Positions 1 to 7,919 are shown, counted from the first letter of the stretch. The stretch is 24,506 nt of DNA from an uncultured Veillonella sp. (GCA_902477915.1 CABSJA010000025.1:1-24506); one strand, 5' to 3'. Made by a program: numbers and translations. Notes: generated by a model from the sequence alone, not told the origin.

Positions 1-555
1 ATCTTGTTCATTATCATCCTAAGCCAGTCGGTAAACTTCCGCGTTATCAATGCGTTTATTCCGATTTTCTGGACTCGCGAGCTCGGTACAAGCCCAGAAC
101 AAGGTAGCTTTGCATTAACCGTATTCTTTAGTATCGGCATCTTCATGACCTATATTGGTGGTCTATTAGGCGATAAATATGGTCCTATCAAGATTATCAG
201 ATTATCCCTATTAGTTTGGTTACCTGCTATGTTCCTATTAACAGAGGTGCCAACCTTCTCACCACTCATCATGATGCCTGTAGCATACTTGCTACTACTC
301 ATGATTGGTGCTGCTAAAGCAATTAGCTACAGCCCAGTTATCGTACTAGGCCAAACATACCTAGCCAAAAGTATCGGCTTTGCATCGGGTATCACCCTTG
401 GCGTGAGCCAAACCATCGGTGGCGTCATCGCTCCTGTCGTAGGTAACCTAGCAGATACCTACTCCTTACCGGTAGCTATGATGACACTCGTGCCATTCCT
501 CGTAATGGGCCTTGGGGCATCATTACTATTAAAAGATCCTAAAAAATTACAGTAA
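1..555 (+). CDS. MFS transporter, Fsr-like, C-terminal part (5' end outside window)
   Basis: The frame is open at base 1, so this is the C-terminal ~184 residues of a larger protein; MFS carriers are usually near 400 aa. About six hydrophobic segments are visible. The cytoplasmic loop GGLLGDKYGPIKII matches the MFS motif A (G-x-L-x-D-x-x-G) in the position it takes at the start of the second half. The stretch VLGQTYLAKSIGFASGITLG followed by IGGVIAPVVGNLAD strongly resembles the C-terminal half of the fosmidomycin-resistance (Fsr) family, proton-driven inner-membrane drug exporters. The family call is recognition from memory; the substrate is not known. It ends in a terminator facing the convergent cyuA gene. 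Confidence 0.8.
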   Translation: MLFIIILSQSVNFRVINAFIPIFWTRELGTSPEQGSFALTVFFSIGIFMTYIGGLLGDKYGPIKIIRLSLLVWLPAMFLLTEVPTFSPLIMMPVAYLLLLMIGAAKAISYSPVIVLGQTYLAKSIGFASGITLGVSQTIGGVIAPVVGNLADTYSLPVAMMTLVPFLVMGLGASLLLKDPKKLQ

Positions 556-557
556 AA

Positions 558-585
558 AAGCCCCCTTACGGGGGCTTATATTTTT
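558..585. terminator. Bidirectional intrinsic terminator between MFS gene and cyuA
   Basis: An 8-bp perfect stem (558-565 with 570-577, arms AAGCCCCC/GGGGGCTT, loop TTAC) has a T-rich run at 581-585 on the plus strand and an A run at 554-559 that is a U-run for minus-strand transcription. It lies between two convergent genes and can serve both. Confidence 0.85.
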
Positions 586-592
586 AGCTAAA

Positions 593-1840
593 TTAGTGTT
601 TTAGCATTTCATTCAAGATAACTACGTCCGTTTCTTTCATACCTTGAGCCACAGTACCGATACTGCGGATGGTATCATCAACGGTGTATGCTACAAGGCC
701 ATCGCCTTTTTGGTAGTTCTTATTAAGGCGAGCTTGTTTATATCCCATAAAGGCACCATCAAGGGAGATAGCAATTTTACCTGCACAGGATGGTTTTGCT
801 CCGTCGCAAACGATGCCGGATAAGCTGGCAAGACCATTTACTAAGGTATTCTCAATGATATCCTTGCTATCACCTTTCAAGAAGGCTATGCCTGCTACAC
901 TTACAACACCAGCAGATACAACACCGCAGTAGGCGGACAATTTACCAATGCCAGATTTAACGTACAGTGTTAACAAGTTGGCAAAGACGAGTGCACGGTA
1001 CAGTTCATCATCACTTTTACCAAGTTCCTCAGCAGTTGTAATGATAGGTACAGATACAGTTAGCCCTTGGTTACCAGAGCCAGAACAAATAACTACAGGC
1101 AATGGACACCCACTCATACGCGCATCGGATCCAGCCGCTGCACGAGCTTTACATTTTGTTTCAAGAGACGGATTTTCTTCATCCAACAATAAGAGCTGTC
1201 CAATATTGGAGCCATAATCATTAGACAAACCTTCTCGAGAAATAGCAGTATTATATTCTACTTGCTGCTTGATTTGAGGAATGATGCCAGAAATATCTGC
1301 CGTTTTAGCAAATTCGTAAATGCTATCAAAGGTCATAGCATATTCTGTCTTTGCGGCTTTCTTGATTTTATTAATCGTTTCAGACACAATCTCACCATCT
1401 ACAGCGACATAGGTTACATTTGTATGGTCGTTTTCAATGCGAACCACCGCCGTATGTTCATCTGCTTCTGCAGTGATTTCAATATAAAGATTATCTACGC
1501 CTTCCGCAAGTGACACTGTACAGAAGTTGGCATCTAGCAATGTGCCAAGCCATTTACGATCTTCATCTGTAGCAGATTCTAGTACCTCTAACTCACGCTC
1601 AGGACGACCTACGATGGCCCCAAGGGTAGCAGCCGCTTGAAGGCCCTTTCGCCCACCAGAGTTAGGAATTACTACGGATTTTACATTTTTAATAATATTC
1701 GCGCTGCATCGTGCGTGAATATGGTTAGGAAACTCATCTAAAACAGAGACTGCCTTCGCAGCCGCATAAGCCAATGCAATCGGCTCAGTGCACCCGAAGG
1801 CAGGACGCATCTCTGATTTTAATAAGGAAATATAATCCAT
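593..1840 (-). CDS. cyuA: L-cysteine desulfidase, UPF0597/CyuA family
   Basis: 415 aa. Members of this family (E. coli CyuA/YhaM, 436 aa; archaeal L-cysteine desulfidase) are oxygen-sensitive Fe-S enzymes that split L-cysteine to H2S and 2-aminoacrylate, which becomes pyruvate and ammonia. Visible motifs are the N-terminal FGCTEPIALAYAAAKA (Cys17), GCPLPVVICSGSGNQG in the middle and CDGAKPSCAGKIA near the C-terminus, in the part related to the serine dehydratase alpha domain. The longest frame starts at a TTG (1855) inside ridA; I chose ATG 1840 because it has GGAAG six bases upstream and begins one base after the ridA stop. It is the second gene of a ridA-cyuA pair, probably translationally coupled. 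Cysteine as substrate is inferred from the family. Confidence 0.87.
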   Translation of the reverse strand: MDYISLLKSEMRPAFGCTEPIALAYAAAKAVSVLDEFPNHIHARCSANIIKNVKSVVIPNSGGRKGLQAAATLGAIVGRPERELEVLESATDEDRKWLGTLLDANFCTVSLAEGVDNLYIEITAEADEHTAVVRIENDHTNVTYVAVDGEIVSETINKIKKAAKTEYAMTFDSIYEFAKTADISGIIPQIKQQVEYNTAISREGLSNDYGSNIGQLLLLDEENPSLETKCKARAAAGSDARMSGCPLPVVICSGSGNQGLTVSVPIITTAEELGKSDDELYRALVFANLLTLYVKSGIGKLSAYCGVVSAGVVSVAGIAFLKGDSKDIIENTLVNGLASLSGIVCDGAKPSCAGKIAISLDGAFMGYKQARLNKNYQKGDGLVAYTVDDTIRSIGTVAQGMKETDVVILNEMLKH

Positions 1841-1841
1841 C

Positions 1842-2213
1842 TTATACTTCCGCAATAATTTCCACTTCTACCAAAGCACCCAATGGAAGGTCTTTTACGG
1901 CTACGCAAGAACGAGCTGGTTTAGAAGTGAAATATTTAGCATACACTTCGTTAAACGCTTTGAAGTCAGCGATATCAGCCAAGAAACAAGTAGTTTTAAT
2001 AACTTCAGAGAAGTCAGAACCTGCTGCAGCCAATACAGCATCAATGTTTTTGCATACTTGTTCAGTTTGCTCTACGATACCGCTTGCAACAATGGAACCA
2101 GTTGCAGGATCGAGTGGAATTTGACCAGAAGCGAATAATAAACCGCCTACTACTTTAGCTTGAGAGTAAGGACCTACTGCTGCTGGAGCTTTGTCTGTGT
2201 GAATTGTGTTCAT
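1842..2213 (-). CDS. ridA: RidA, reactive enamine/imine deaminase
   Basis: 123 aa, full family length. RidA proteins are cytosolic trimers that hydrolyse 2-aminoacrylate and related enamine/imine intermediates to keto acids and ammonia, protecting PLP enzymes. The signature is complete: GPYSQAK (Tyr16), LFASGQIPLDP, and ARSCVAVKDLPLGALVEVE with Arg101, Cys103 and Glu116 at the positions of E. coli Arg105, Cys107 and Glu120. The start ATG follows AGGAG at normal spacing. It is transcribed ahead of cyuA with one base between stop and next start; cyuA's product would release exactly the RidA substrate. No convincing promoter is seen in the 116-bp gap upstream, and no clear terminator after the preceding gene either. 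Confidence 0.95.
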   Translation of the reverse strand: MNTIHTDKAPAAVGPYSQAKVVGGLLFASGQIPLDPATGSIVASGIVEQTEQVCKNIDAVLAAAGSDFSEVIKTTCFLADIADFKAFNEVYAKYFTSKPARSCVAVKDLPLGALVEVEIIAEV

Positions 2214-2329
2214 AATAATTCTCCTTTAAAATATAATTGAAAATAATATAAATTATTCTAATGCCGCCATACTCACATTAGTAATTACCTTGTAAATGAC
2301 ATACTTCGTGAAAGCATATCTATAACAAA

Positions 2330-3106
2330 TTATTTAATAGATTTGAAGGCATTGTCAAATATCGTTTTGAAATAATCCCGTTGTACATCAGTTGTTACAC
2401 CTACGTATAGTACCGGTTTACCTGGCTTTAACACAAATGCAGCATTTGCATAAAGCGGAGTTTGTACATTTCCATCCGCATATAACAAGCGAGAACTTGC
2501 TGCATAAGTTTGATATTTAGTGCCTGCCACAGGATGTACTTGTTCCGCATTTTCTACGGTAAGCGTTCTAGGTTTTATAAGCAGTTCACCTGACCGAGTC
2601 TTAAGATTAGCATAGCGTTTCGGATCATTTAAAGGTACTACAGTTGTAGTTGTGGGAATTTGCTTGTTAATAGCACCTAACATGAGTTGTTCTGTAACAG
2701 GGTCAATTTGGCCTTTATCAAGAGCTGCCATTGCAGCCACAAACATAGGGTCATTAGCCTTATCTTTAGCTACTTTTTGCGCTATTTGTTTAACATCTAC
2801 AGCTACTACTAACGCATCCTTTTGACCTGTTTTGTCAGCACCTTTTAATTGGTATACGTCAAAAGTAGTGCCAAAGTTTTGAAGAAGCTCCTTGGCCATC
2901 ATATTTGCCATTGAAGATTTTGAAGGATTCTCATTCAATTGTTTTTCTACAAAATCACGTGTATTTGTTTTAGATGCAGAAACAACATTTACATTGTTAG
3001 GCACTACCATAGAACCTGCAATAGTTTGCACATCCTTAGCGAAACCTACGCCAGATACAGTACCTAATAAACAGGCTGCACAAGCCAATACTTTCAAAGA
3101 TTTCAT
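2330..3106 (-). CDS. Secreted protein of unknown function, paralogue of the upstream gene
   Basis: 258 aa. A signal peptide is clear: MKSLK, a hydrophobic core, and a likely cleavage after GFA (residue ~23). The rest is hydrophilic, with no lipobox and no further membrane segment, so it is probably periplasmic or exported. Residues 82-104 (FDVYQLKGADKTG, then LVVAVDV) match residues 101-123 of the upstream neighbour (FSVYQLQGTDKQG, then LVVVDYS), and both start their mature part with a short segment ending in a VP motif, so the two are distant paralogues. The ATG is one base after the neighbour's stop and its ribosome site GGGAGG lies within that gene's last codons, indicating coupling. I do not recognise the family and assign no function. 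Confidence 0.75.
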   Translation of the reverse strand: MKSLKVLACAACLLGTVSGVGFAKDVQTIAGSMVVPNNVNVVSASKTNTRDFVEKQLNENPSKSSMANMMAKELLQNFGTTFDVYQLKGADKTGQKDALVVAVDVKQIAQKVAKDKANDPMFVAAMAALDKGQIDPVTEQLMLGAINKQIPTTTTVVPLNDPKRYANLKTRSGELLIKPRTLTVENAEQVHPVAGTKYQTYAASSRLLYADGNVQTPLYANAAFVLKPGKPVLYVGVTTDVQRDYFKTIFDNAFKSIK

Positions 3107-3107
3107 A

Positions 3108-4052
3108 TTATTTACCTCCCTTAAGAGATTGTGTTTGATACATATGATTCAACTCATTAGCCCAATAATCATAGCTAGAATCATCAGATGATAAAATCTG
3201 TAAGGATACACCTTTATCTGTAGGAACGGCATAACCAATCAAAGCATAAGAATTTCTAAAACCATCATAGCTAAGACCACCACGCAAATCGCCTGTTACA
3301 GCCGTACCATAACGTGTTTGAACAGGTTTATATCCTACATGAGTTGCATCTAGGCTCACTTGTTTTGCCATAAAGTCTACATAAGAACGGAGCTCTTCTT
3401 TACTTTTAGGAGATAAATTCTTTTCTGTAGCAAGCATTTTATCAACTACCCCCATAATGTGAGCAGGTAACTTGTCATTTAGCATCTTCAAATCTTTCGC
3501 TAATTTAGCACCTTCAATCGTATTGCCCTTCAAACCTTGTAATTGTTGTTGAGCCTTCTCTTTAGAGTAGGAATCTACATATTTATAGATAGAGCTTTTT
3601 ATTTTAGCTTTTTCTGCGTCTGGAGCCTTTTCTAAAATAGTTTTATTTATATTAATCACTTGATCTATAGCATTTTTAGAATAGTCTACAACGACTAACT
3701 GACCTACATGGTGACCTTGTTTATCCGTCCCTTGCAATTGATAGACGGAAAATCCATCTAACACATCGCCCTTCATAGGATCAACCTGTACCGGTGCTTG
3801 TAATTTTAAACTAGTATTAACAGCATCAACAGCCGCTTTATTTGCCACTGAAATTATTTGGCTTTGCTCATTATTACGTAGCTTTGCATCCGTAGGAACG
3901 CGCATGACTTCTACAGCTTTCACCGTAGGAGACGTACTGCCATATAAACCATAGCCTAAATCTACTGTATCAGCATATGCCACTGCACCCATGCCAACAG
4001 TCAAGCACGTCGCACAAGCCAATGTCATCAATTTTTTATTGAGAGCTCTCAT
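3108..4052 (-). CDS. Secreted protein of unknown function, first of a tandem paralogous pair
   Basis: 314 aa from ATG 4052, which has GAGG six bases upstream; the longer frame would start at a GTG (4064) lying inside that ribosome site. The signal peptide runs to about residue 27 (cleavage after AYA, before DTVDLGYG). Residues 101-123 hold the block shared with the downstream gene (FSVYQLQGTDKQG). The middle (about 130-230) is rich in Lys, Glu, Ala and Leu and probably helical; the C-terminal third is Tyr/Gly/Ser-rich. It is the promoter-proximal gene of a two-gene operon; a TATAAT-type -10 on the minus strand is at 4091-4096 without a good -35. Function unknown. Confidence 0.72.
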   Translation of the reverse strand: MRALNKKLMTLACATCLTVGMGAVAYADTVDLGYGLYGSTSPTVKAVEVMRVPTDAKLRNNEQSQIISVANKAAVDAVNTSLKLQAPVQVDPMKGDVLDGFSVYQLQGTDKQGHHVGQLVVVDYSKNAIDQVININKTILEKAPDAEKAKIKSSIYKYVDSYSKEKAQQQLQGLKGNTIEGAKLAKDLKMLNDKLPAHIMGVVDKMLATEKNLSPKSKEELRSYVDFMAKQVSLDATHVGYKPVQTRYGTAVTGDLRGGLSYDGFRNSYALIGYAVPTDKGVSLQILSSDDSSYDYWANELNHMYQTQSLKGGK

Positions 4053-4195
4053 AAGACACCTCACGATTTAACAATACACTATGTATACAGATTATATTCA
4101 TAACCTGTACTGCATCTATAAGATTTCAAAAAGATAATCTATACTGCATATACTAATTATTATACTATATAGAGATGTATAACTGTATAGTGTAA

Positions 4196-4224
4196 TTTAC
4201 AACCTATCAGTTCTGCTATACAAT
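4196..4224 (+). promoter_or_regulatory. Probable sigma-A type promoter of menA
   Basis: TTTACA (4196-4201), 17-bp spacer, TACAAT (4219-4224). Each hexamer is one base from consensus. The predicted start is near 4231, leaving a 5' UTR of about 60 nt that contains the unusual ribosome-site hairpin described next. Confidence 0.6.
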
Positions 4225-4264
4225 ACTTAAATAGATATGTAAACATAGAGTATGAGAAATAGAA

Positions 4265-4295
4265 AGGAGTGCACACTTGGTGTGCTTTTATTATG
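4265..4295 (+). promoter_or_regulatory. menA translation start: Shine-Dalgarno, intervening hairpin, ATG
   Basis: AGGAG lies at 4265-4269 and the ATG at 4293, 23 bases apart, far too long for normal initiation. Between them is a perfect 6-bp hairpin, GCACAC (4271-4276), loop TTG, GTGTGC (4280-4285). If it folds and is looped out, the effective spacing is 8 nt (base 4270 plus 4286-4292). The in-frame GTG at 4269 overlaps the Shine-Dalgarno sequence itself and cannot use it. The sequence facts are direct; the looping mechanism is inferred. Confidence 0.55.
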
Positions 4296-5189
4296 ATACA
4301 AGAAATAATTCCACTCACTAGGCCTCGTACATTAGCGGCCGCTTTAGGGCCTACCATTTTAGGTGCAGCCTTTAGTTATTACGCATTTGGTGCCGTAAAG
4401 GGTACAGGTCTCGCCATTTTCCATACGATTTTAATATTTTTAGCTGTTGTAACAGCTCAAATTGTTGCTAACTTATGGAATGAATATAAAGATTTTAAAT
4501 CTGGTCTCGATGCGGGGCAAAAGGTCGGCAATGCTGGTTCTATCACCCGTGGTGCCATTACACCAGAGCTCATCGTTACCATGATTAAGGTACTCATGGT
4601 TGTACCTATTATCATCGGTCTTTATCTATCGGCAACTATCACCTGGTACTATATTCCAGCTGGTTTTCTTTGCATTCTCATCAGTTTTCTCTACTCTGGT
4701 GGGCCAAAACCAATTTCTCGCACACCATTTGGTGAAATTTCCTCTGGTATCGCTATGGGTTTTGCCATCGTCCTCATTACAGGCTATGCATGGACGCGAG
4801 ACTTATCTTTAGCATTATTAATCCCTGCTATTCCATCTACATTGCTCGTTGGTTCCATTATGCTCACGAATAACATTCGTGATATTCGAAATGATGAAAG
4901 CCATGGTCGTCGTACATTACCAATCGTATTAGGCCGTGAACGTGCCCTCAGTTTAATGAGCGTCACTTACCTATTCAATTTCATTTGGATCCTTGCATGG
5001 ATCATTGTAGGTCACATGACATGGTTCTCCCTCTTCGCTTTTCTCGCAGCACCACTAGCTTTCAAAACAGTACATACCTTAAGTACTAAAACAGATGAGT
5101 TCCTACTCGACAAAGCTATGGGTACAACTGCAGGGGCTGCAATGATTTACCAAATCATGTGGTCCATTGGACTTATCATAGGTAAATAA
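4293..5189 (+). CDS. menA: MenA-type 1,4-dihydroxy-2-naphthoate polyprenyltransferase (UbiA superfamily)
   Basis: 298 aa, multi-spanning membrane protein with about eight to nine hydrophobic segments. UbiA-superfamily enzymes attach a polyprenyl chain to an aromatic acceptor; MenA makes demethylmenaquinone. The first aspartate motif is NLWNEYKDFKSGLD (residues 60-73; Asn63, Asp67, Asp73) and the second is TNNIRDIRND (192-201; Asp197, Asp201) followed by GRRTLPIVLGRERA, the MenA-like arrangement. The N-terminus LTRPRTLAAALGPTILG also fits MenA. Start ATG 4293 chosen because homologues begin close to this point and the upstream GTG lies in the ribosome site. It has its own promoter and no other men genes in the window. 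Another UbiA-type acceptor is possible but less likely. Confidence 0.87.
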   Translation: MIQEIIPLTRPRTLAAALGPTILGAAFSYYAFGAVKGTGLAIFHTILIFLAVVTAQIVANLWNEYKDFKSGLDAGQKVGNAGSITRGAITPELIVTMIKVLMVVPIIIGLYLSATITWYYIPAGFLCILISFLYSGGPKPISRTPFGEISSGIAMGFAIVLITGYAWTRDLSLALLIPAIPSTLLVGSIMLTNNIRDIRNDESHGRRTLPIVLGRERALSLMSVTYLFNFIWILAWIIVGHMTWFSLFAFLAAPLAFKTVHTLSTKTDEFLLDKAMGTTAGAAMIYQIMWSIGLIIGK

Positions 5190-5190
5190 G

Positions 5191-5218
5191 GGTCCATAGC
5201 TTAAAGTTATGGAGAACC
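5191..5218 (+). terminator. Weak hairpin after menA
   Basis: An 8-bp stem with one G-U pair (5194-5201 with 5205-5212) closed further by GGT/ACC. There is no run of T behind it, so it is a poor intrinsic terminator. It sits between the menA stop and the proposed metQ promoter. Confidence 0.3.
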
Positions 5219-5233
5219 TACAATAATTCCTTC

Positions 5234-5262
5234 TTGATAGATAGGAAATAATTTAGTACTAT
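5234..5262 (+). promoter_or_regulatory. Candidate promoter of metQ
   Basis: TTGATA (5234-5239), 17-bp spacer, TACTAT (5257-5262). The hexamers are partial matches. It would give a leader of about 40 nt, too short for a SAM riboswitch or T-box, and none is seen. Confidence 0.4.
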
Positions 5263-5307
5263 AAATGTAATATTTTATATGAAATGATTGTAAAAGGAGT
5301 GTGTCTA

Positions 5308-6129
5308 ATGAGAAAATTTTTAGCATTAGCAGCTACTGTAATCCTTGGCGGTGCTTTATTGATCGCTGGTTGCGGTAATGACAATAACAAACAAGCTGCT
5401 AACAACGGTAAACAAGTATTAAAAATTGGTGCTACAGCAGTACCTCACGCAGAAATTTTGGAACAAGTTAAACCTATCTTGGCAAAAGATGGTATTGATT
5501 TACAAATCACTGAATTCACTGATTACAACACACCAAACATTGCTTTGGGTGATAAAGAAATCGATGCAAACTTCTTCCAACATGTACCTTACATGGATGA
5601 ATTCGCAAAAGCTCACAACCTTCCACTAGTATCCGCTGGTGGTGTTCACCTTGAGCCAATGGGCTTATACTCCCATCAAATTAAAGATTTAAAAGATCTT
5701 CCTAAAGGCGCTAAAATCGCTATCCCTAACGACCCTACAAACGGTGGTCGTGCATTATTGTTATTGCAAAAAGAAGGTCTTATCACATTGAAAGACTCCA
5801 GCAATATCTTGTCTACAATTCAAGATATCACTTCCAACCCTAATGGTTACCAATTTGTTGAATTAGAAGCAGCTCAAATACCTCGTTCTCTTGACGATGT
5901 AGCTTTAGCAGCTATCAACACAAACTATGCATTAAATGCAGGTCTTAACCCTAGTAAAGATGCATTGGCAATCGAATCTAAAGATTCCCCTTACGTAAAT
6001 ATCGTAACTGTACTTAAAGGCAATGAAAGCGATCCTCGCATCAAAAAATTGATGGAAGCTCTTCATAGCCCTGAAATCAAAAAATTCATTGAAGAAAAAT
6101 ACAAAGGTGCAGTTGTTCCTGCATTCTAA
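5308..6129 (+). CDS. metQ: MetQ-family methionine-binding lipoprotein (NlpA family)
   Basis: 273 aa. The start ATG 5308 has AGGAG eight bases upstream; a longer frame from 5284 lacks one. The lipobox LIAGC places the lipidated Cys at residue 22, so the mature protein is tethered to a membrane. The body is typical of the NlpA/MetQ family: LKIGATAVPHAEIL at the start of the mature domain, then NFFQHVPYMDEF, AIPNDPTNGGRALLLLQ, and a C-terminal block of the VTVLKGNESDPRIKKLMEAL type. These proteins deliver L- or D-methionine (or methionine-containing peptides) to the MetNI ABC importer. No metN or metI is adjacent, so it is an orphan binding protein here. Codon use is enriched for codons typical of highly expressed genes (AAA, GGT, GCT). 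Confidence 0.92.
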   Translation: MRKFLALAATVILGGALLIAGCGNDNNKQAANNGKQVLKIGATAVPHAEILEQVKPILAKDGIDLQITEFTDYNTPNIALGDKEIDANFFQHVPYMDEFAKAHNLPLVSAGGVHLEPMGLYSHQIKDLKDLPKGAKIAIPNDPTNGGRALLLLQKEGLITLKDSSNILSTIQDITSNPNGYQFVELEAAQIPRSLDDVALAAINTNYALNAGLNPSKDALAIESKDSPYVNIVTVLKGNESDPRIKKLMEALHSPEIKKFIEEKYKGAVVPAF

Positions 6130-6140
6130 GGTATAAAGTG

Positions 6141-6170
6141 AAAGAGACCACATATGTGGTCTCTTTTTTT
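6141..6170. terminator. Strong bidirectional terminator, metQ/cdd
   Basis: A 26-base perfect palindrome (6141-6166, centre ACCACATATGTGGT) is flanked by T7 on the plus strand (6164-6170) and by an A run at its left end, serving metQ and the convergent cdd operon. Confidence 0.92.
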
Positions 6171-6566
6171 CTATAAGCTTTCAGCACCAAATCTACATGG
6201 TAATAACGCATCAAGACTAACAACTTTATAATTTCCTTTTAGATTAGCCAAGATAATCTGTGGTATGTCAAATTCAGAAATTACTTGGCGACAGGCACCA
6301 CATGGTGCACAAGGCCCTTCCGTATCAGCAACTACGGCAAGGGTCTTAAATTTTGTATGCCCTTCTGATACAGCTTTAAATATAGCAGTTCGTTCTGCAC
6401 AGTTAGTTAAACCATAAGATGCATTTTCTATATTACAACCTTCATAGATTGCCCCATCTTCACACAGAAGGGCTGCACCCACTCCAAAATGAGAATACGG
6501 GCTATAGGTTTTCTCACGCGCTACTATGGCACGATCAATAAGCTTTTGAATTTCCTGTTCCGTCAT
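6171..6566 (-). CDS. cdd: Cytidine deaminase
   Basis: 131 aa; homologues are about 130-136 aa. It converts cytidine and deoxycytidine to uridine and deoxyuridine. Motifs: AREKTYSPYSHFGVGAALL, CNIENASYG, the Cys-Ala-Glu catalytic box (Cys56, Glu58) and PCGACRQV with zinc ligands Cys89 and Cys92. I chose ATG 6566, preceded by AAGGAA at six bases, because it gives the family N-terminus. ATG 6587 (seven residues longer, TGAGGA seven bases upstream, overlapping the pdp stop) is a real alternative. It is the last gene of the exonuclease-deoC-pdp-cdd operon, feeding deoxyuridine/uridine to the phosphorylase. Confidence 0.93.
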   Translation of the reverse strand: MTEQEIQKLIDRAIVAREKTYSPYSHFGVGAALLCEDGAIYEGCNIENASYGLTNCAERTAIFKAVSEGHTKFKTLAVVADTEGPCAPCGACRQVISEFDIPQIILANLKGNYKVVSLDALLPCRFGAESL

Positions 6567-6597
6567 ATCAGTTTCCTTTTCTATCATATGGATATCC

Positions 6598-7899
6598 TCA
6601 TTCCACCATATCAAGAATCGTATCTACTACCACTGGTGCTGTTTCACCAAAAGTAATTGCCTCTAAGTATGTTTTAGCCGCATTTACGAGCAAACTTTCA
6701 TGAGAAGCATATAAGGTAGCTATGCTTTCACCCGCCCTAACATCATCACCTGTTTTCTTGTGCATTACGATGCCTGCACTATAATCGATAGGACCATCCT
6801 TAACGGTACGACCAGCCCCGAGCATAACAGATGCAATACCACATTGTTCTGTATTCATGTGTGTAATGTAACCGTCTTGAGGCGCTGTAACATCATAAGT
6901 GAATTTCCCGATGGCTAGTAAACTTTCATCATCAAGAACACGACTATTTCCACCTTGAGCATCGATCATCATGCGCAATCGTTCAAGAGCGGCTCCCGAA
7001 TTAAGGGCCTCTTGTACGCGACTGAGAGCAGTTTCATAATCACAAATTTGGCTCAACACAAGCATATGGGCTGCCATGATAAGACATTCATGAGTTAAAT
7101 CCTCTGGGCCATGACCTTTCAAGGTGTCAATAACCTCACGAATTTCCAAGGCATTACCAATGGCGTGGCCTAGTGGTCGGTCCATATCAGTTAAAACAGC
7201 CTTAACAGAGCGGCCATTTTCCGTTCCAATATCTACCATAGCTTTCGCCAATGCGCGAGCATCGTCTATGGTTTTCATAAAGGCCCCACTACCAACCTTT
7301 ACATCCAGCAAAATGGCTTGTGCCCCAGAGGCTAATTTTTTACTCATTACAGAGGATGCAATTAGAGGGATACTATCTACGGTGCCAGTTACATCACGCA
7401 AAGCATATAGCTTCTTGTCTGCTGGTGCTAGTCCTTCGGACTGACCGATGACGGCAAGACCTATTGTATTGACTTGATTAATAAATGTCTCTTGGTCCAA
7501 TGACACCTTTAGATTTGGTATGGACTCCATCTTGTCGATAGTGCCACCTGTATGCCCTAAACCACGGCCTGACATTTTCGCCACCTTGCCGCCACAAGCA
7601 GCTACCAAAGGTCCTATGATAAGAGTTGTCTTATCCCCTACACCACCGGTACTATGCTTATCTACTGTTATCCCATCAATATTGGATAAATCTACCATAT
7701 GACCCGATTGTGCCATCGCTAATGTCAATGTCCCTAGTTCACAAGCATTCATCCCATTAAATACAATGGTCATCAACAAAGCACTCACTTGATAGTCGGG
7801 AATTTCCCCATTCACATAGCCAGAGATGACAAAGCGAATTTCCTCATCTATTAATGGTAAATTGGAACGTTTTTTTAGAATAATATCATACATGCGCAT
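6598..7899 (-). CDS. pdp: Pyrimidine-nucleoside phosphorylase
   Basis: 433 aa, full length. It splits uridine, thymidine or deoxyuridine with phosphate to the base and (deoxy)ribose-1-phosphate. The N-terminus MRMYDIILKKR is the classic start of Gram-positive Pdp. Phosphate/nucleoside-binding motifs are KHSTGGVGDKT (81-91) and GRGLGHTGGTIDK (111-123); the C-terminal alpha/beta domain ends with the usual biotin-carrier-like fold segment (GDDVRAGESIATLYAS). Its ribosome site is weak (GGCGG about nine bases upstream), unlike its neighbours, and a hairpin stands between it and deoC. The short Pdp-type N-terminus argues for broad-specificity Pdp rather than DeoA. Confidence 0.93.
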   Translation of the reverse strand: MRMYDIILKKRSNLPLIDEEIRFVISGYVNGEIPDYQVSALLMTIVFNGMNACELGTLTLAMAQSGHMVDLSNIDGITVDKHSTGGVGDKTTLIIGPLVAACGGKVAKMSGRGLGHTGGTIDKMESIPNLKVSLDQETFINQVNTIGLAVIGQSEGLAPADKKLYALRDVTGTVDSIPLIASSVMSKKLASGAQAILLDVKVGSGAFMKTIDDARALAKAMVDIGTENGRSVKAVLTDMDRPLGHAIGNALEIREVIDTLKGHGPEDLTHECLIMAAHMLVLSQICDYETALSRVQEALNSGAALERLRMMIDAQGGNSRVLDDESLLAIGKFTYDVTAPQDGYITHMNTEQCGIASVMLGAGRTVKDGPIDYSAGIVMHKKTGDDVRAGESIATLYASHESLLVNAAKTYLEAITFGETAPVVVDTILDMVE

Positions 7900-7919
7900 G
7901 GTTATACCGCCATTCTAAG

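Noticed and set aside
1841..1855. TTG start adding five residues to CyuA
   Set aside because: ATG 1840 has a well-placed GGAAG and gives the usual N-terminus; the TTG lies inside the ridA reading frame without a ribosome site.
4269..4292. GTG start giving a longer MenA
   Set aside because: The GTG overlaps AGGAG, so there is no room for initiation with it, and the added residues are not family-like.
5190..5307. SAM riboswitch or T-box ahead of metQ
   Set aside because: The leader from the candidate promoter is only about 40 nt and no conserved riboswitch core can be seen.
6567..6614. Longer Cdd starts at 6614 or 6587
   Set aside because: 6614 has no ribosome site and lies inside pdp; 6587 is possible (TGAGGA seven bases upstream) but homologues match the start at 6566.
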